Below, one piece after another: positions 22,240 through 30,583 of a DNA stretch of 64,000 nucleotides. How positions within the stretch are numbered: the first letter of the stretch is position 1; every line of letters starts with the position of its first letter. This DNA comes from a virus. Both the position numbers and the translations under genes were made by a program. The notes beneath the pieces are model-generated. The model ran no database searches. It was not told where the DNA came from and saw only the letters and a program-made list of their open reading frames with translations. The stretch is from positions 107,985 to 171,984 of IMG/VR virus record IMGVR_UViG_3300010354_000044. One strand, 5' to 3'.

Positions 22240-22453
22240 CAAACTAGGCCTAACAGCAGCCCACGTAGACTGGGCCTTACATTTCTATACTAATTACAAC
22301 AACGAGCCTAAACAGTCTAGTGAGGAGGATAGGGATTTAAGGTACACCATCGCCCAAGCCGTTAACCAAGAACACCCGCCCCTTACTAAAGAGTCTATGT
22401 TTGCCTACCTGGCTCAGTTTTGCGCGACTACTGTAGAGTATAAGCTAAGCTAA
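22205..22453 (+). CDS. Small helical orphan, 82 aa
   Basis: It starts inside the previous gene in another frame (35-nt overlap), starting MLNELLLRTEFNKLGLTAAH. The product is acidic and helical, with no motif. The overlap suggests coupled translation with the cysteine-rich protein upstream. The function is unknown. Confidence 0.5.
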   Translation: MLNELLLRTEFNKLGLTAAHVDWALHFYTNYNNEPKQSSEEDRDLRYTIAQAVNQEHPPLTKESMFAYLAQFCATTVEYKLS

Positions 22454-22548
22454 TTAGATTGAATCTCATAACCTATTAATGGGAGTCAACTGCCGAGGGT
22501 TACTCGGTAGTTATATAGACTAAGCTGGTTAGATTGAACCTCATAGCC
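22448..22548 (+). repeat. Direct repeats around a hairpin in an intergenic gap
   Basis: AGCTAATTAGATTGAATCTC (22448) and AGCTGGTTAGATTGAACCTC (22523) are 75 nt apart and continue alike (ATAACC / ATAGCC). Between them lies the hairpin ACTGCCGAG-GGTTA-CTCGGTAGT (22489-22511). The 136-nt gap before the next gene holds nothing else. Operator or RNA roles are possible. Confidence 0.5.
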
Positions 22549-22589
22549 GACCTTATCTTAGGGCTAAACATATAAAGGTTAATTAAGTT

Positions 22590-23207
22590 ATGGAGCACAG
22601 GTCTAAAGCTGAATCTAGTAACCAGAATGTTGTAGAGCAAATCAAGCGCAGCTTGCGGACTTTAGGGTATAAAGCCACAATAGAGAAACTGAACCGTCTC
22701 TCTAAAGTTCAAAAGTACTGGGTAAGGGAAAATAGGTTACTAGAGAAGGCTTTAAGGAGATTCGGGGAGGAAGTAGGTTACGACCTGTATAATTTAGTTT
22801 TAGATCTAGAGACTAGCTATACAGCTGTAACCTCAACCTCAAGAATGTTTGATTACAAAAAGCATAGCCCGGTCACCTACACAATAGGCTTAGATAAATA
22901 TAACTACCCAGAATTCCTAGTGTCCGGGGACGTGGAGACTGGCCATTACTATATTTCTTTAATAGGCGACTATATAGAAAAGTCAAATACGCCCATAGAT
23001 CTAGGGGAACCCCTGTATTTACAGGAGGAAATGATTCTTTTTAAAAGAGTCTCAAACCGTCATTGGAACAGACTAGGATTATTGCAATGGTATAACAGCT
23101 TTAAACCTAGCGAAATTATACAAATACTTTATAGGCCCTTCCCCTGGGAGACTTTGGAAAGAGAACAGGTCCTTTATTGGACGTGTCCTATTAAATATAC
23201 AAAGTAG
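22590..23207 (+). CDS. Orphan protein, 205 aa
   Basis: The N-terminal 60 residues are basic and helical (VVEQIKRSLRTLGYKATIEKLNRLSKVQKY); the rest is mixed alpha/beta with many aromatic residues. AAAGGTTAATTA lies before the ATG. No motif or signal peptide is recognised. It is followed by a probable terminator at 23222-23253. The function is unknown. Confidence 0.6.
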   Translation: MEHRSKAESSNQNVVEQIKRSLRTLGYKATIEKLNRLSKVQKYWVRENRLLEKALRRFGEEVGYDLYNLVLDLETSYTAVTSTSRMFDYKKHSPVTYTIGLDKYNYPEFLVSGDVETGHYYISLIGDYIEKSNTPIDLGEPLYLQEEMILFKRVSNRHWNRLGLLQWYNSFKPSEIIQILYRPFPWETLEREQVLYWTCPIKYTK

Positions 23208-23221
23208 CCTTCCTATAAAGG

Positions 23222-23253
23222 ATAGTAGCCTCAGCTCACGGGGCCTATTTTTA
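23222..23253 (+). terminator. Probable intrinsic terminator
   Basis: ATAG-TA-GCCTC pairs with GGGGC-CTAT with a 2-nt bulge, followed by TTTTTAT. Imperfect stem, so strength is uncertain. Confidence 0.5.
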
Positions 23254-23270
23254 TCTATTGAAATTTTACT

Positions 23271-25151
23271 ATGTCTCTAATCCTCTCAGAAGCTAACGTA
23301 ACAAGTAACCTTAAGGACCCGGAGGATATTGGCGCCCGGATTATTGAACGGCTTGACAGCGGGCATAATGTCTGTGTATTTGGCCAGCCCGGTACTGGAA
23401 AGACAACCCTAATTCACCGAATCGTCCGCGAATCTAAGGACAAGCCCGTGCGGGTTATCTGTGTTGCAGCAACGGGGCGGGCTGCTATGAATATGGTGGA
23501 TGGTATTACTATCCACCGGTTTGCTGGCCTTATGATCGGCGATTTATCCTACTATCCATATATGGATGTAGAAGGTAAAAAGCACGTAGAGACTCATCGG
23601 TATAAAGTGGGTAGAATGATGTACCCCCGCAAGCATACTAGGGAAAATCTAGAGAAAGTTTCCCCTCTATGTCTAGCTCCCCGCCTACTCATCATCGTAG
23701 ATGAATTAGGGATAGCTACCTCTGAGCTATTTACCTTATTCTACGAACGGATTATGTGGCGGCGTAGAGACTCTGGTCTAAGTATGGACGGAGTTACCTG
23801 GGCCCTATTCGGTGACTTTGGGCAAATGCTACCACCGACCTTAAACGCCCGCTTACTCTTTGAGCCTACAAAGTTCCTAATTCAGACCACTGTAGATAAA
23901 AAAGTTCCTATTAATCGGCCCAATGCGTTTAGTGTAACCCCTGTATCTGATAGCAATATAGGCGCTCACTTTGAAGTCCACGCGCTTACAAAGATTTGGC
24001 GCCAAGCTGACCCTATTTATCTACAGGTAGTTAACTGGCTGTACTGGGGTAAAGGCATTCACCCAGCATTATTAGAGCGTGTTTATGAAACACCCCCCGA
24101 GAATGCTGTAACTATTTACTTCAACAACGACAAAGTACTCAGCGAGAATACTGCGTTTATCAAAAATTTTATGGAACGGCATGCTAATAATACGATCGTC
24201 AAAAGAACCTTTAGGGCGATCTATAGCAATATGCCTGAGAAGCCTAACACTAGCATCTGGCGAGACTTACTACCTGTAACCAAAGAATATACGATCGCCA
24301 TTGCCCGGGGCAGCGATGGTTCCTTAATTGAAGGTATGCCTTTCATGGTTACAGTTAATGTACCCGACCCAGGTAACAAAGAGAAACTATTAGTAGCTAA
24401 TGGGGAACTGGTTACCATCATTGACATATCCGACACAGCCGTTACCGCCCTAAAAAGTAATGGCACAGAAGTCTACTTAGATTATGTAGACCATCTTTTC
24501 AGTGATACCGCTAGGAGTAACGGTAAGACCGCTAAGTTCTTAATGCTGCCAGGATATCCCGGGCACAGCTGTACTATTTATAAAGTACAAGGATTAACCT
24601 TTGATGAGGGTAACCCTAGGACCTACGCAGTCTGGGAAGTTGTCCCTAATTCTACTAAGACTAAACCTTTAAACAGAGCCGGCGCCCTAACAGTATGCTT
24701 CAGCCGTAACCGAAGCTTGGATGATGTTTATATTACCGGACCCTCTGGGGATGTAAACGAGACTCTAAGTTACTTACAGCAGTCGCTAGTTACTGATGAC
24801 CGTGTTATTAAATTTTTATTAGATGGTAAAGAACCTACATGGGTAAGGTTAAGCGACTATAGTTTTGTAGAGCTAACGTCTGTAGAGGAGCAAGCTATCA
24901 AAATTAAAGGGGAAAACTCTACCCTGTACTGGGGCTCATTTGACCTTTATAACTGGGAGGAAGAATTAACCTGCACTAACTATAGGATAGGTTTTGTTAG
25001 ACTTGAAGATAATACTATCCCATTGTTTATAGGTAACAGCCAAACTCCTATCGGGAACGAGCTGCAAAGCCTTAACAAGCTGTTGCGCACAATTTTCAAT
25101 ATCTGGTATAGAGATTACAAACCTAAGAGTATTTACAAAATTAATCAATAA
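23271..25151 (+). CDS. SF1 DNA helicase (Dda/RecD/Pif1-like), 626 aa
   Basis: Walker A is GQPGTGKT at residues 38-45, the Ia-like CVAATGRAA follows (65-72), and Walker B is IIVDE at about 141-145. GDFGQ (about 187-191) is motif III, and YKVQGLTFDE near residue 437 is the UvrD-like C-terminal motif V. This order is that of SF1B 5'-3' helicases such as T4 Dda, RecD2 or Pif1. It would unwind DNA ahead of the phage replisome or at recombination intermediates. The C-terminal ~110 residues after the helicase core are an extra domain of unknown role. Coupled (2-nt gap) to the rIIA-like gene. Confidence 0.8.
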   Translation: MSLILSEANVTSNLKDPEDIGARIIERLDSGHNVCVFGQPGTGKTTLIHRIVRESKDKPVRVICVAATGRAAMNMVDGITIHRFAGLMIGDLSYYPYMDVEGKKHVETHRYKVGRMMYPRKHTRENLEKVSPLCLAPRLLIIVDELGIATSELFTLFYERIMWRRRDSGLSMDGVTWALFGDFGQMLPPTLNARLLFEPTKFLIQTTVDKKVPINRPNAFSVTPVSDSNIGAHFEVHALTKIWRQADPIYLQVVNWLYWGKGIHPALLERVYETPPENAVTIYFNNDKVLSENTAFIKNFMERHANNTIVKRTFRAIYSNMPEKPNTSIWRDLLPVTKEYTIAIARGSDGSLIEGMPFMVTVNVPDPGNKEKLLVANGELVTIIDISDTAVTALKSNGTEVYLDYVDHLFSDTARSNGKTAKFLMLPGYPGHSCTIYKVQGLTFDEGNPRTYAVWEVVPNSTKTKPLNRAGALTVCFSRNRSLDDVYITGPSGDVNETLSYLQQSLVTDDRVIKFLLDGKEPTWVRLSDYSFVELTSVEEQAIKIKGENSTLYWGSFDLYNWEEELTCTNYRIGFVRLEDNTIPLFIGNSQTPIGNELQSLNKLLRTIFNIWYRDYKPKSIYKINQ

Positions 25152-25153
25152 CT

Positions 25154-27622
25154 ATGGCTATTGTTAACCACAATCCCGGACCGGAGGTTACAAGCAATGT
25201 TCCGGGCGAACCCAAGCGACTTCAATCCCATCTAACAGTTGATGAGGGAGGTATCTCTCTATTAACAAGTACGCTGACTAATACGCTATACCCCGACATT
25301 GTAAGGACGGTGGTCAGGGAGCTACTGAGTAATGCTTATGATGAACATCGTAAGTATGGTGTCACCAAGCGGGTAGATATCAGTCTGCCTACGATGAATG
25401 ATGCAAATCCTGTTTTGATTATCCAGGATTATGCCCATGGTATGAATTATGACTTTCTTACTAACCACCTGCTAGAGATTGGATTTAGCACAAAACGAGC
25501 CACAAACAAGCAAGTCGGAAAGTACGGATTAGGCCTGAAGTCCGCGTGGGGCTACCTCGAAGTGGAAAGGCTAGAGCAGTTTGCTTTAGAGTCTGTATTT
25601 CTAGACTCTGAAACTGGTTCCTTGCGTAAGATCGTGCTGAGCTGCTACCGAGATTCAAAAACAGGTAGCCCGGCTGCAGAAATTATTTACGATGGGCCTG
25701 CCTCTAGTGATGCAGAAACCGGGTGTAAATTTACTATCCCGGTACGTAGGTCAACTATTGATAAAATTGTTACTGAAGTTAGTGAGATTTATAATGAAGC
25801 TCACCTAAATGTTATTAACAAGCCTCAGAAGTTCTGGGGATGGCCTAACTTTGAAGGTAAGCACACTATCTTCACCTTTAACGGGGAGCTGTCAGAGCTA
25901 AACTATGAATTGACCTATGTCTGTAATGAGAACGTTAAGTCGTCGTTTCTACCTTCGCCTACCTGTGATGCTAGAATCTACGTTGCGGACATGCCGTACA
26001 CTGCTAATGAGTTGTTGCCAGGCTGTTGGTCCGAACCGACTGAGTTCTGTGCATACCTTAGGAACCGGGGAGACTTACTTCGCTCGGCCCCTGCAAGTCA
26101 GTTTGCCTGCTTTTATCTAAAAATCCATGTAAAGGAGTTAGGTGCTATTGCGTTATCTCCTGACCGGACCCGTATCCTGAGCGAGTCTCACAAAAAGGTT
26201 GTTACCTGGTTCAGGGAGATACGTCACAAATTCCTCGCTGAAATGCAGAATACGTTAAATAGCCTCAATAACCCTATTGAAGCATTTGGGTATCTAAAAG
26301 AGCATTTCCATGAGGAACCATCTTGCATCTACTGGCGAAACGGGTACTACCCATCCAAGCGTTATATTACCCACCGGAATTACACTGACGTTCTAGAATC
26401 CTACGATAATGATAATAATCAAGTTAATACAGCCCGCCCCCGGCCCCTTACTCGGCTAATTACGGCTGCTATTAGCAATCGCTCAGTAAGCTTGGCCAAG
26501 GTGTACTTCTACTGTCCTGAAGCTAATAACCTCCTAGCACTGCCACCTAAGCGGTTAACGGAGGTAAAAGATTTCTTTATGTCCATTGAGGACTTTAAGA
26601 CCTTCAAGATTATTCTGACAAAGACTGACTGTAAACCCTTTACAGAAAAGCAGATTAAGGATAAAGGACTAGAAAATACTAGCTTTTGCTTAGTTAGATG
26701 TAAAAATAGGGACAGCATACCGACACCTTTAAAACAGACAAAAGATTATTTATCTGATTTGGGCATAAATTTTGAGGAGTACCAACAGAAGGACGCCAAT
26801 AAGAGAAAGCTTGAAAGTCTATGGATTGGGTTATACAAGACCGAGAACTTGAGAAATAGCGACGATGTACCTGAGAAGCTTACTAAGGAGGAATGGGTAA
26901 AGCTATTAAATACCAAAGGTTTTGCTTTTAAGAAAAAGGATAATTACCATTATGGTTCAAGAGGAGATAGCTTTCTGATGGAACAAGGCGTCCCACTAGT
27001 GCTGGCTACTGATAGTGCTTACAAGGCATTATTAGAAGCAAGTAAAGGTGTTACTGTAAATAAGGACTTAATAGTTGAAGGGTTTGGGTCCGCAGAGAAA
27101 GTTATTATTAGTTTGCTAGAGCATCTGCGGGAAACCTACCCCGAACTAGACCGGGTTATGTATTTTGCTGAGTCTAATACCCTAAGTAAAATTCAGTTGT
27201 TTGGGCAGGGGGGTATGCCTCTCAGTGATGACATGAAGGACAAAGTACGCGTCCTTGTTAATAGCTACTACGCATACCATGCGGCCCGAAGAGATGGTAA
27301 GCTAAAACAGCTTACATGGCATACGTTCAGAAGCAGCATGCCGTCGGCCTATGCTGATGGGCGGGGGACGTGCATTATCAAATATATGGAGGACCTAGAG
27401 TTTCTAAAAGAGCTTGACAGTTGTTATTACGACGACGTGTTAGAATCTATTAGAACCAACAAACTTTTAAAGTCTATTGAGAACAAACTGCATCTCATTC
27501 AAGAATACATTGCATACAGGATTGCCGGCATCTGCCCGTTAAAATCGGCGTTCCTATGTAACGGTGGTACCTACGACCCCGTAATGCTCCGAGTTTTAGA
27601 CAACTACATCCAAAAACCCTAA
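25154..27622 (+). CDS. rIIA-like GHKL ATPase, 822 aa
   Basis: The N-terminal domain carries all three Bergerat-fold boxes: N-box RELLSNAYDEH (55-65), G1 D-Y-A-H-G-M (92-97) and G2 GKYGLGLKS (122-130). Length, gene context and the GHKL head followed by a long unique region resemble T4 rIIA and its relatives, which act at the membrane in exclusion and lysis control, but proof would need a profile search. Hsp90- or MORC-like proteins are alternatives. The gene directly follows the SF1 helicase with only 2 nt between. No membrane segment is visible. Confidence 0.65.
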   Translation: MAIVNHNPGPEVTSNVPGEPKRLQSHLTVDEGGISLLTSTLTNTLYPDIVRTVVRELLSNAYDEHRKYGVTKRVDISLPTMNDANPVLIIQDYAHGMNYDFLTNHLLEIGFSTKRATNKQVGKYGLGLKSAWGYLEVERLEQFALESVFLDSETGSLRKIVLSCYRDSKTGSPAAEIIYDGPASSDAETGCKFTIPVRRSTIDKIVTEVSEIYNEAHLNVINKPQKFWGWPNFEGKHTIFTFNGELSELNYELTYVCNENVKSSFLPSPTCDARIYVADMPYTANELLPGCWSEPTEFCAYLRNRGDLLRSAPASQFACFYLKIHVKELGAIALSPDRTRILSESHKKVVTWFREIRHKFLAEMQNTLNSLNNPIEAFGYLKEHFHEEPSCIYWRNGYYPSKRYITHRNYTDVLESYDNDNNQVNTARPRPLTRLITAAISNRSVSLAKVYFYCPEANNLLALPPKRLTEVKDFFMSIEDFKTFKIILTKTDCKPFTEKQIKDKGLENTSFCLVRCKNRDSIPTPLKQTKDYLSDLGINFEEYQQKDANKRKLESLWIGLYKTENLRNSDDVPEKLTKEEWVKLLNTKGFAFKKKDNYHYGSRGDSFLMEQGVPLVLATDSAYKALLEASKGVTVNKDLIVEGFGSAEKVIISLLEHLRETYPELDRVMYFAESNTLSKIQLFGQGGMPLSDDMKDKVRVLVNSYYAYHAARRDGKLKQLTWHTFRSSMPSAYADGRGTCIIKYMEDLEFLKELDSCYYDDVLESIRTNKLLKSIENKLHLIQEYIAYRIAGICPLKSAFLCNGGTYDPVMLRVLDNYIQKP

Positions 27623-27634
27623 GAGGTACTTCTA

Positions 27635-28522
27635 ATGTATAGCTGGACAATGACTGAAGGCAGCCTTTGTGTTGCTAACCAAAACGGCACGACAGTATTC
27701 AATAAGAACAGCACGCCGTTCTTTGAACACCTTGTAGACGCTGTTCTGAATGGTACTCAAGGAGATAATCTTGGAGAGTTTACCTCCAAGAAGTACAAAA
27801 CTATTATGGAAGAACGCTTCCAAAAGTTAAGATCGCACCCTGCGCTATACCAACTTGTCAGTAAGTTTGCAGGCGACTCGGCACCCTTACTGCGAAACGC
27901 AATGACCAACTTCCTGCATAATGTGTTGGAAAATAGACTCGTCGTCCAAAAGATTGAAGATAATTTTGCTGGCACTGAGGACATTATCAACGAGCTTCTG
28001 TCCTTGAACATTGTCCGCAGTGTTCTCGAGAAGAAGGTTGCGCTTACCTTTGACGGCCAGGTTGTATTGTACAACCGGGCCTCCTGGGTTAAGTTTGACG
28101 GCAGCCTGGATAACTGGGCCCAGGACGATATTCCTCTTGTACCTATTCAAGGCAGCTGCGACCAATTGGTAGCGACCATGGATTACGTTAATGGCATGTG
28201 CTCTGACCAAGGCCGTATTAATAGCATCATGGTGAATCCGGCTCACTTGCATCAAGAAGGTTGCAGCGATGACAAAGTCTTTAAGGCACGGGAATACACG
28301 CCGCTGGGCCCTCTGGAAGAAGGCAATGATCCCAATACTGGTGTTCGTCTTATCTACACCCAGTATTGCGATGCCGGCACTCTCCGGGTAAACCTACCCT
28401 TGACCCAGGATAACTGGAATTCGTACTTGTATAGTCTGCGTGGTGCTCGAGTAGAGGGTACTAGCGTAGAGACTGATCTGTTGCAGGTGGAAGCTGTACC
28501 CATGGTAAGCGCTAGTTGCTAG
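27635..28522 (+). CDS. Orphan, probably well expressed, 295 aa
   Basis: It begins 12 nt after the rIIA-like gene with AGAGG ahead of its ATG. Its codons use more C- and G-ending forms (AAG, AAC, TTC, CTG) than the neighbours, and a strong terminator follows, which suggest high expression. The product is soluble and balanced, with seven cysteines and no recognised motif. By position next to an rIIA-like gene it might be an rIIB analogue, yet I see no HTH or rIIB signature, so I leave it unnamed. Confidence 0.6.
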   Translation: MYSWTMTEGSLCVANQNGTTVFNKNSTPFFEHLVDAVLNGTQGDNLGEFTSKKYKTIMEERFQKLRSHPALYQLVSKFAGDSAPLLRNAMTNFLHNVLENRLVVQKIEDNFAGTEDIINELLSLNIVRSVLEKKVALTFDGQVVLYNRASWVKFDGSLDNWAQDDIPLVPIQGSCDQLVATMDYVNGMCSDQGRINSIMVNPAHLHQEGCSDDKVFKAREYTPLGPLEEGNDPNTGVRLIYTQYCDAGTLRVNLPLTQDNWNSYLYSLRGARVEGTSVETDLLQVEAVPMVSASC

Positions 28523-28557
28523 ATTTAAGCTCCTCGTAGCTAAGTACGTAAAAGAAG

Positions 28558-28593
28558 GCCGCTGATACTCATCAGCGGCTCTCTCTTTTTTTT
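28558..28593 (+). terminator. Strong intrinsic terminator
   Basis: GCCGCTGAT (28558-28566), loop ACTC, ATCAGCGGC (28571-28579), CTCTC, then eight T residues. It ends the 23271-28522 transcript. Confidence 0.85.
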
Positions 28594-28616
28594 ACTTTTC
28601 AGTATACTTATAAAGA

Positions 28617-28629
28617 GTTATATTAAAAA
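28617..28629 (+). promoter_or_regulatory. Promoter-like element, copy 2
   Basis: GTTATATTAAAAA matches 14417-14429 exactly and has the same position: after a terminator, and just before a gene (ATG 28636). Only 6 nt separate the element from the ATG, so a transcript from it would be leaderless or nearly so if TATATT is the -10; more likely the start point differs or the element binds a regulator. Confidence 0.4.
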
Positions 28630-28635
28630 GTAATA

Positions 28636-29130
28636 ATGGATATAAAGCACGGGAGTAAAGCTGATAGCAGCTTAGGTCACTTAACTAACAGTCTTAAAGA
28701 ATGCAGGGGAGATAGCACGGCTATCTCACTAATGGTTCTAAATAATTACACTAAGCTCTACGCGGACCCACAGGGCTTAATTAATGCCATTAAAGAGTTG
28801 CCGACCTATCCCCACTCTTTAATTTATTTGCTGGAAATGGTAGCAGACCATCTCTACATCACCCAAGAATTTATAGGTACCGGAAATCAGTTACACCTTG
28901 AGTTGCTTAAAAATAGGGATATTAGGCGTAAACTTCAAGTAAACGCCTTCAGAGCCTTGCAAGCATCGTCTATGGAAGATTTACCTACCACAGCAACTTG
29001 GGTACTAACTTATCTAAGAAAGATTAATATCCTGTGGCCTTCGTTAATGCTGTATGAGAAAGCTCTACTCTATAACTATAAGCTAGGAAGGAAGTCTCAA
29101 CAGCCGTCGGTAAAACCTTACATTTTGTGA
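28636..29130 (+). CDS. Orphan helical protein, 164 aa
   Basis: A mostly helical, soluble protein (LGHLTNSLKECRGDS, INAIKELPTYPHSLIYLLEMVADH). The last codons overlap the -35 of the promoter for the next gene (TTGTGA includes the stop). No motif is recognised and the function is unknown. It has no clear Shine-Dalgarno, in line with a leaderless or weakly translated mRNA. Confidence 0.55.
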   Translation: MDIKHGSKADSSLGHLTNSLKECRGDSTAISLMVLNNYTKLYADPQGLINAIKELPTYPHSLIYLLEMVADHLYITQEFIGTGNQLHLELLKNRDIRRKLQVNAFRALQASSMEDLPTTATWVLTYLRKINILWPSLMLYEKALLYNYKLGRKSQQPSVKPYIL

Positions 29131-29153
29131 GCTAGCTCACCGCTGTATATAAT
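29125..29153 (+). promoter_or_regulatory. Sigma-70-like promoter
   Basis: TTGTGA (29125-29130), 17 nt, TATAAT (29148-29153). The -10 is perfect and the spacing ideal. The expected start, near 29160, is next to an 8-bp inverted repeat CTATAAGT/ACTTATAG (29161-29183), a likely operator. It would be read by host RNA polymerase, so it is probably an early promoter. Confidence 0.75.
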
Positions 29154-29160
29154 TTTTACG

Positions 29161-29222
29161 CTATAAGTGTGGTCAACTTATAGAATAATGGTATACACTA
29201 TGTACTTAATTACATGGTATAC
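29161..29222 (+). promoter_or_regulatory. Probable operators at the 29148 promoter
   Basis: CTATAAGT-gtggtca-ACTTATAG (29161-29183) is a perfect 8-bp inverted repeat at the expected transcription start. GTATACACTATGTA (29191) and TACATGGTATAC (29211) form a second, imperfect dyad that includes the ATG at 29214. Two dyads in this spot are typical of repressor binding; alternatively they fold in the leader RNA. Confidence 0.5.
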
Positions 29223-30536
29223 GCAATGACTAGGAAGCCTTCTGGGACTAAATCTACCGACCTAACACAAGGTTCATTTGACTACAGCCAATTTGGGATT
29301 AATAGCGCCCGGCTTCAAGGACTTACAGAATCAATCAAAACCCGGTTTCGGGACAGCTACATTGCTATGATTGATGTAGGTAATTACCTGATTGAAGTAA
29401 AGGACCTCCTAGAGCACGGTGAGTTCACCGAATGGATTAGGTTAGAACTAGAGCCTGCTTTTGGGTTAACCTACTCTAAGGTTAATAACGTAATGAACCT
29501 AGCTAAGGAGTACGAATCAGTTAAGGGAACCCCGCACGAGGCTGCGTTTCATACAATTGCATCTAATGAACTGGCGGCCATTTATAGACTTAGTACAGCT
29601 GATACCGTTCTTAAGAGCGCCATCTACGAAGCAACATCAGAGGTCAATATCCCGTCTAGAAAAAGCATTGAGCAAGCTAAAGCTATTGTGCGCAAGCACA
29701 ATCTAGAGCAGCAGGAAATCACCCCGGAGGCCCGGGCTTATTTAGCTCAGTCTGCAATTGCAGAGGATGTCCGTGAGCTACAACGCATTGAAAAATTACC
29801 TAAGAAGACTCAATTGTTAGTTAGCAAAGCCCTGGTTTGCGGCGCTGCTGCCTCTACAAAAGAAGCCCTTCAGCAGATAAAAGAAAGTAAGGAGCCCGAA
29901 GCCAGCACTATAGATACAGTAGCCGTTACTATACCGGACGCCATTAACCCTAAGGATTTTCTAAAGGTCTACACTGGAACACCTATCACAGCTATAAAGA
30001 AGATTCCCGACGATAGTATTAACATAGCTATTATAGAGGCTCCCTTAAAGTTTGACTGGGTTCAAGTAGAATTCCCACTTTTGCTAAAAACTATTGAGCC
30101 TAAACTTAAAGCCGGTGGTCTCGCTATTATCTCAATGGGTCATAAGGCCATCTGCGCTACCTACGATATAGTTGAGGCCTGTGGTTTACATGTGCTACAG
30201 CCTTTGGTGCTTCGGCTACAACCCGGGCGCACGTCTACTATTATTGGCGTGAACATTATGACAGCTAGTCGATTAGCGTTATGCTGCTTCAAGTCTCCTT
30301 ACCGGCAGCCTCAGGGGTTAGTTGTTGACCTTCAAACCGTAGGACAAGAGGATGATACCCAGGATTCTGTCCCTTCTGGTATTGAAGCCGGGTTTGGAAA
30401 GTTTCTAACGCAGTTTAGCCACGCCGAAGATACTGTAGCCCATATCCAATTAAGTCCCTCCTTAAATTTTGGAATGCGCGACTACTTAGTAGAAACATCT
30501 AAATCATTTGCTAATCAGTTCATATGTGTTGGCTAG
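29214..30536 (+). CDS. DUF3102-like protein with degenerate methyltransferase domain, 440 aa
   Basis: Residues about 30-165 (LQGLTESIKTRFRDSYIAMIDVGNYLIEVKDLL and on) resemble the DUF3102 domain seen in phage and plasmid proteins, helical and probably DNA-binding. Residues 255-385 look like a DNA adenine methyltransferase Rossmann fold: the segment IPDDSINIAIIEAPLKFDW stands where D-P-P-Y/W motif IV should be, followed by the L-K-x-G-G-L-A-I-I-S strand. Here motif IV reads E-A-P-L, so catalysis is doubtful; a DNA-binding decoy or regulator is possible. ATG 29226 is an alternative start. It is driven by the promoter at 29125-29153. Confidence 0.6.
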   Translation: MVYAMTRKPSGTKSTDLTQGSFDYSQFGINSARLQGLTESIKTRFRDSYIAMIDVGNYLIEVKDLLEHGEFTEWIRLELEPAFGLTYSKVNNVMNLAKEYESVKGTPHEAAFHTIASNELAAIYRLSTADTVLKSAIYEATSEVNIPSRKSIEQAKAIVRKHNLEQQEITPEARAYLAQSAIAEDVRELQRIEKLPKKTQLLVSKALVCGAAASTKEALQQIKESKEPEASTIDTVAVTIPDAINPKDFLKVYTGTPITAIKKIPDDSINIAIIEAPLKFDWVQVEFPLLLKTIEPKLKAGGLAIISMGHKAICATYDIVEACGLHVLQPLVLRLQPGRTSTIIGVNIMTASRLALCCFKSPYRQPQGLVVDLQTVGQEDDTQDSVPSGIEAGFGKFLTQFSHAEDTVAHIQLSPSLNFGMRDYLVETSKSFANQFICVG

Positions 30537-30551
30537 ACTAGTACACTTAAA

Positions 30552-30580
30552 ATACCCATAATGCTATCAGCTATGGGTAT
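30552..30580 (+). promoter_or_regulatory. Leader hairpin before the DUF2235 gene
   Basis: ATACCCATA (30552-30560), 11-nt loop, TATGGGTAT (30572-30580), ending 3 nt before the ATG at 30584. There is no Shine-Dalgarno apart from GGGT inside the stem, so the hairpin may reduce translation, or it is an operator. Confidence 0.5.
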
Positions 30581-30583
30581 AAC

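Noticed and set aside
27757-28255. Two minus-strand ORFs of 105 and 122 codons
   Set aside because: Antisense to the 295-residue gene; long only because that gene uses C/G-ending codons.
27635-28522. rIIB assignment for the gene after the rIIA-like ATPase
   Set aside because: Position fits, but I see no rIIB features in the protein, so I left it as an orphan.
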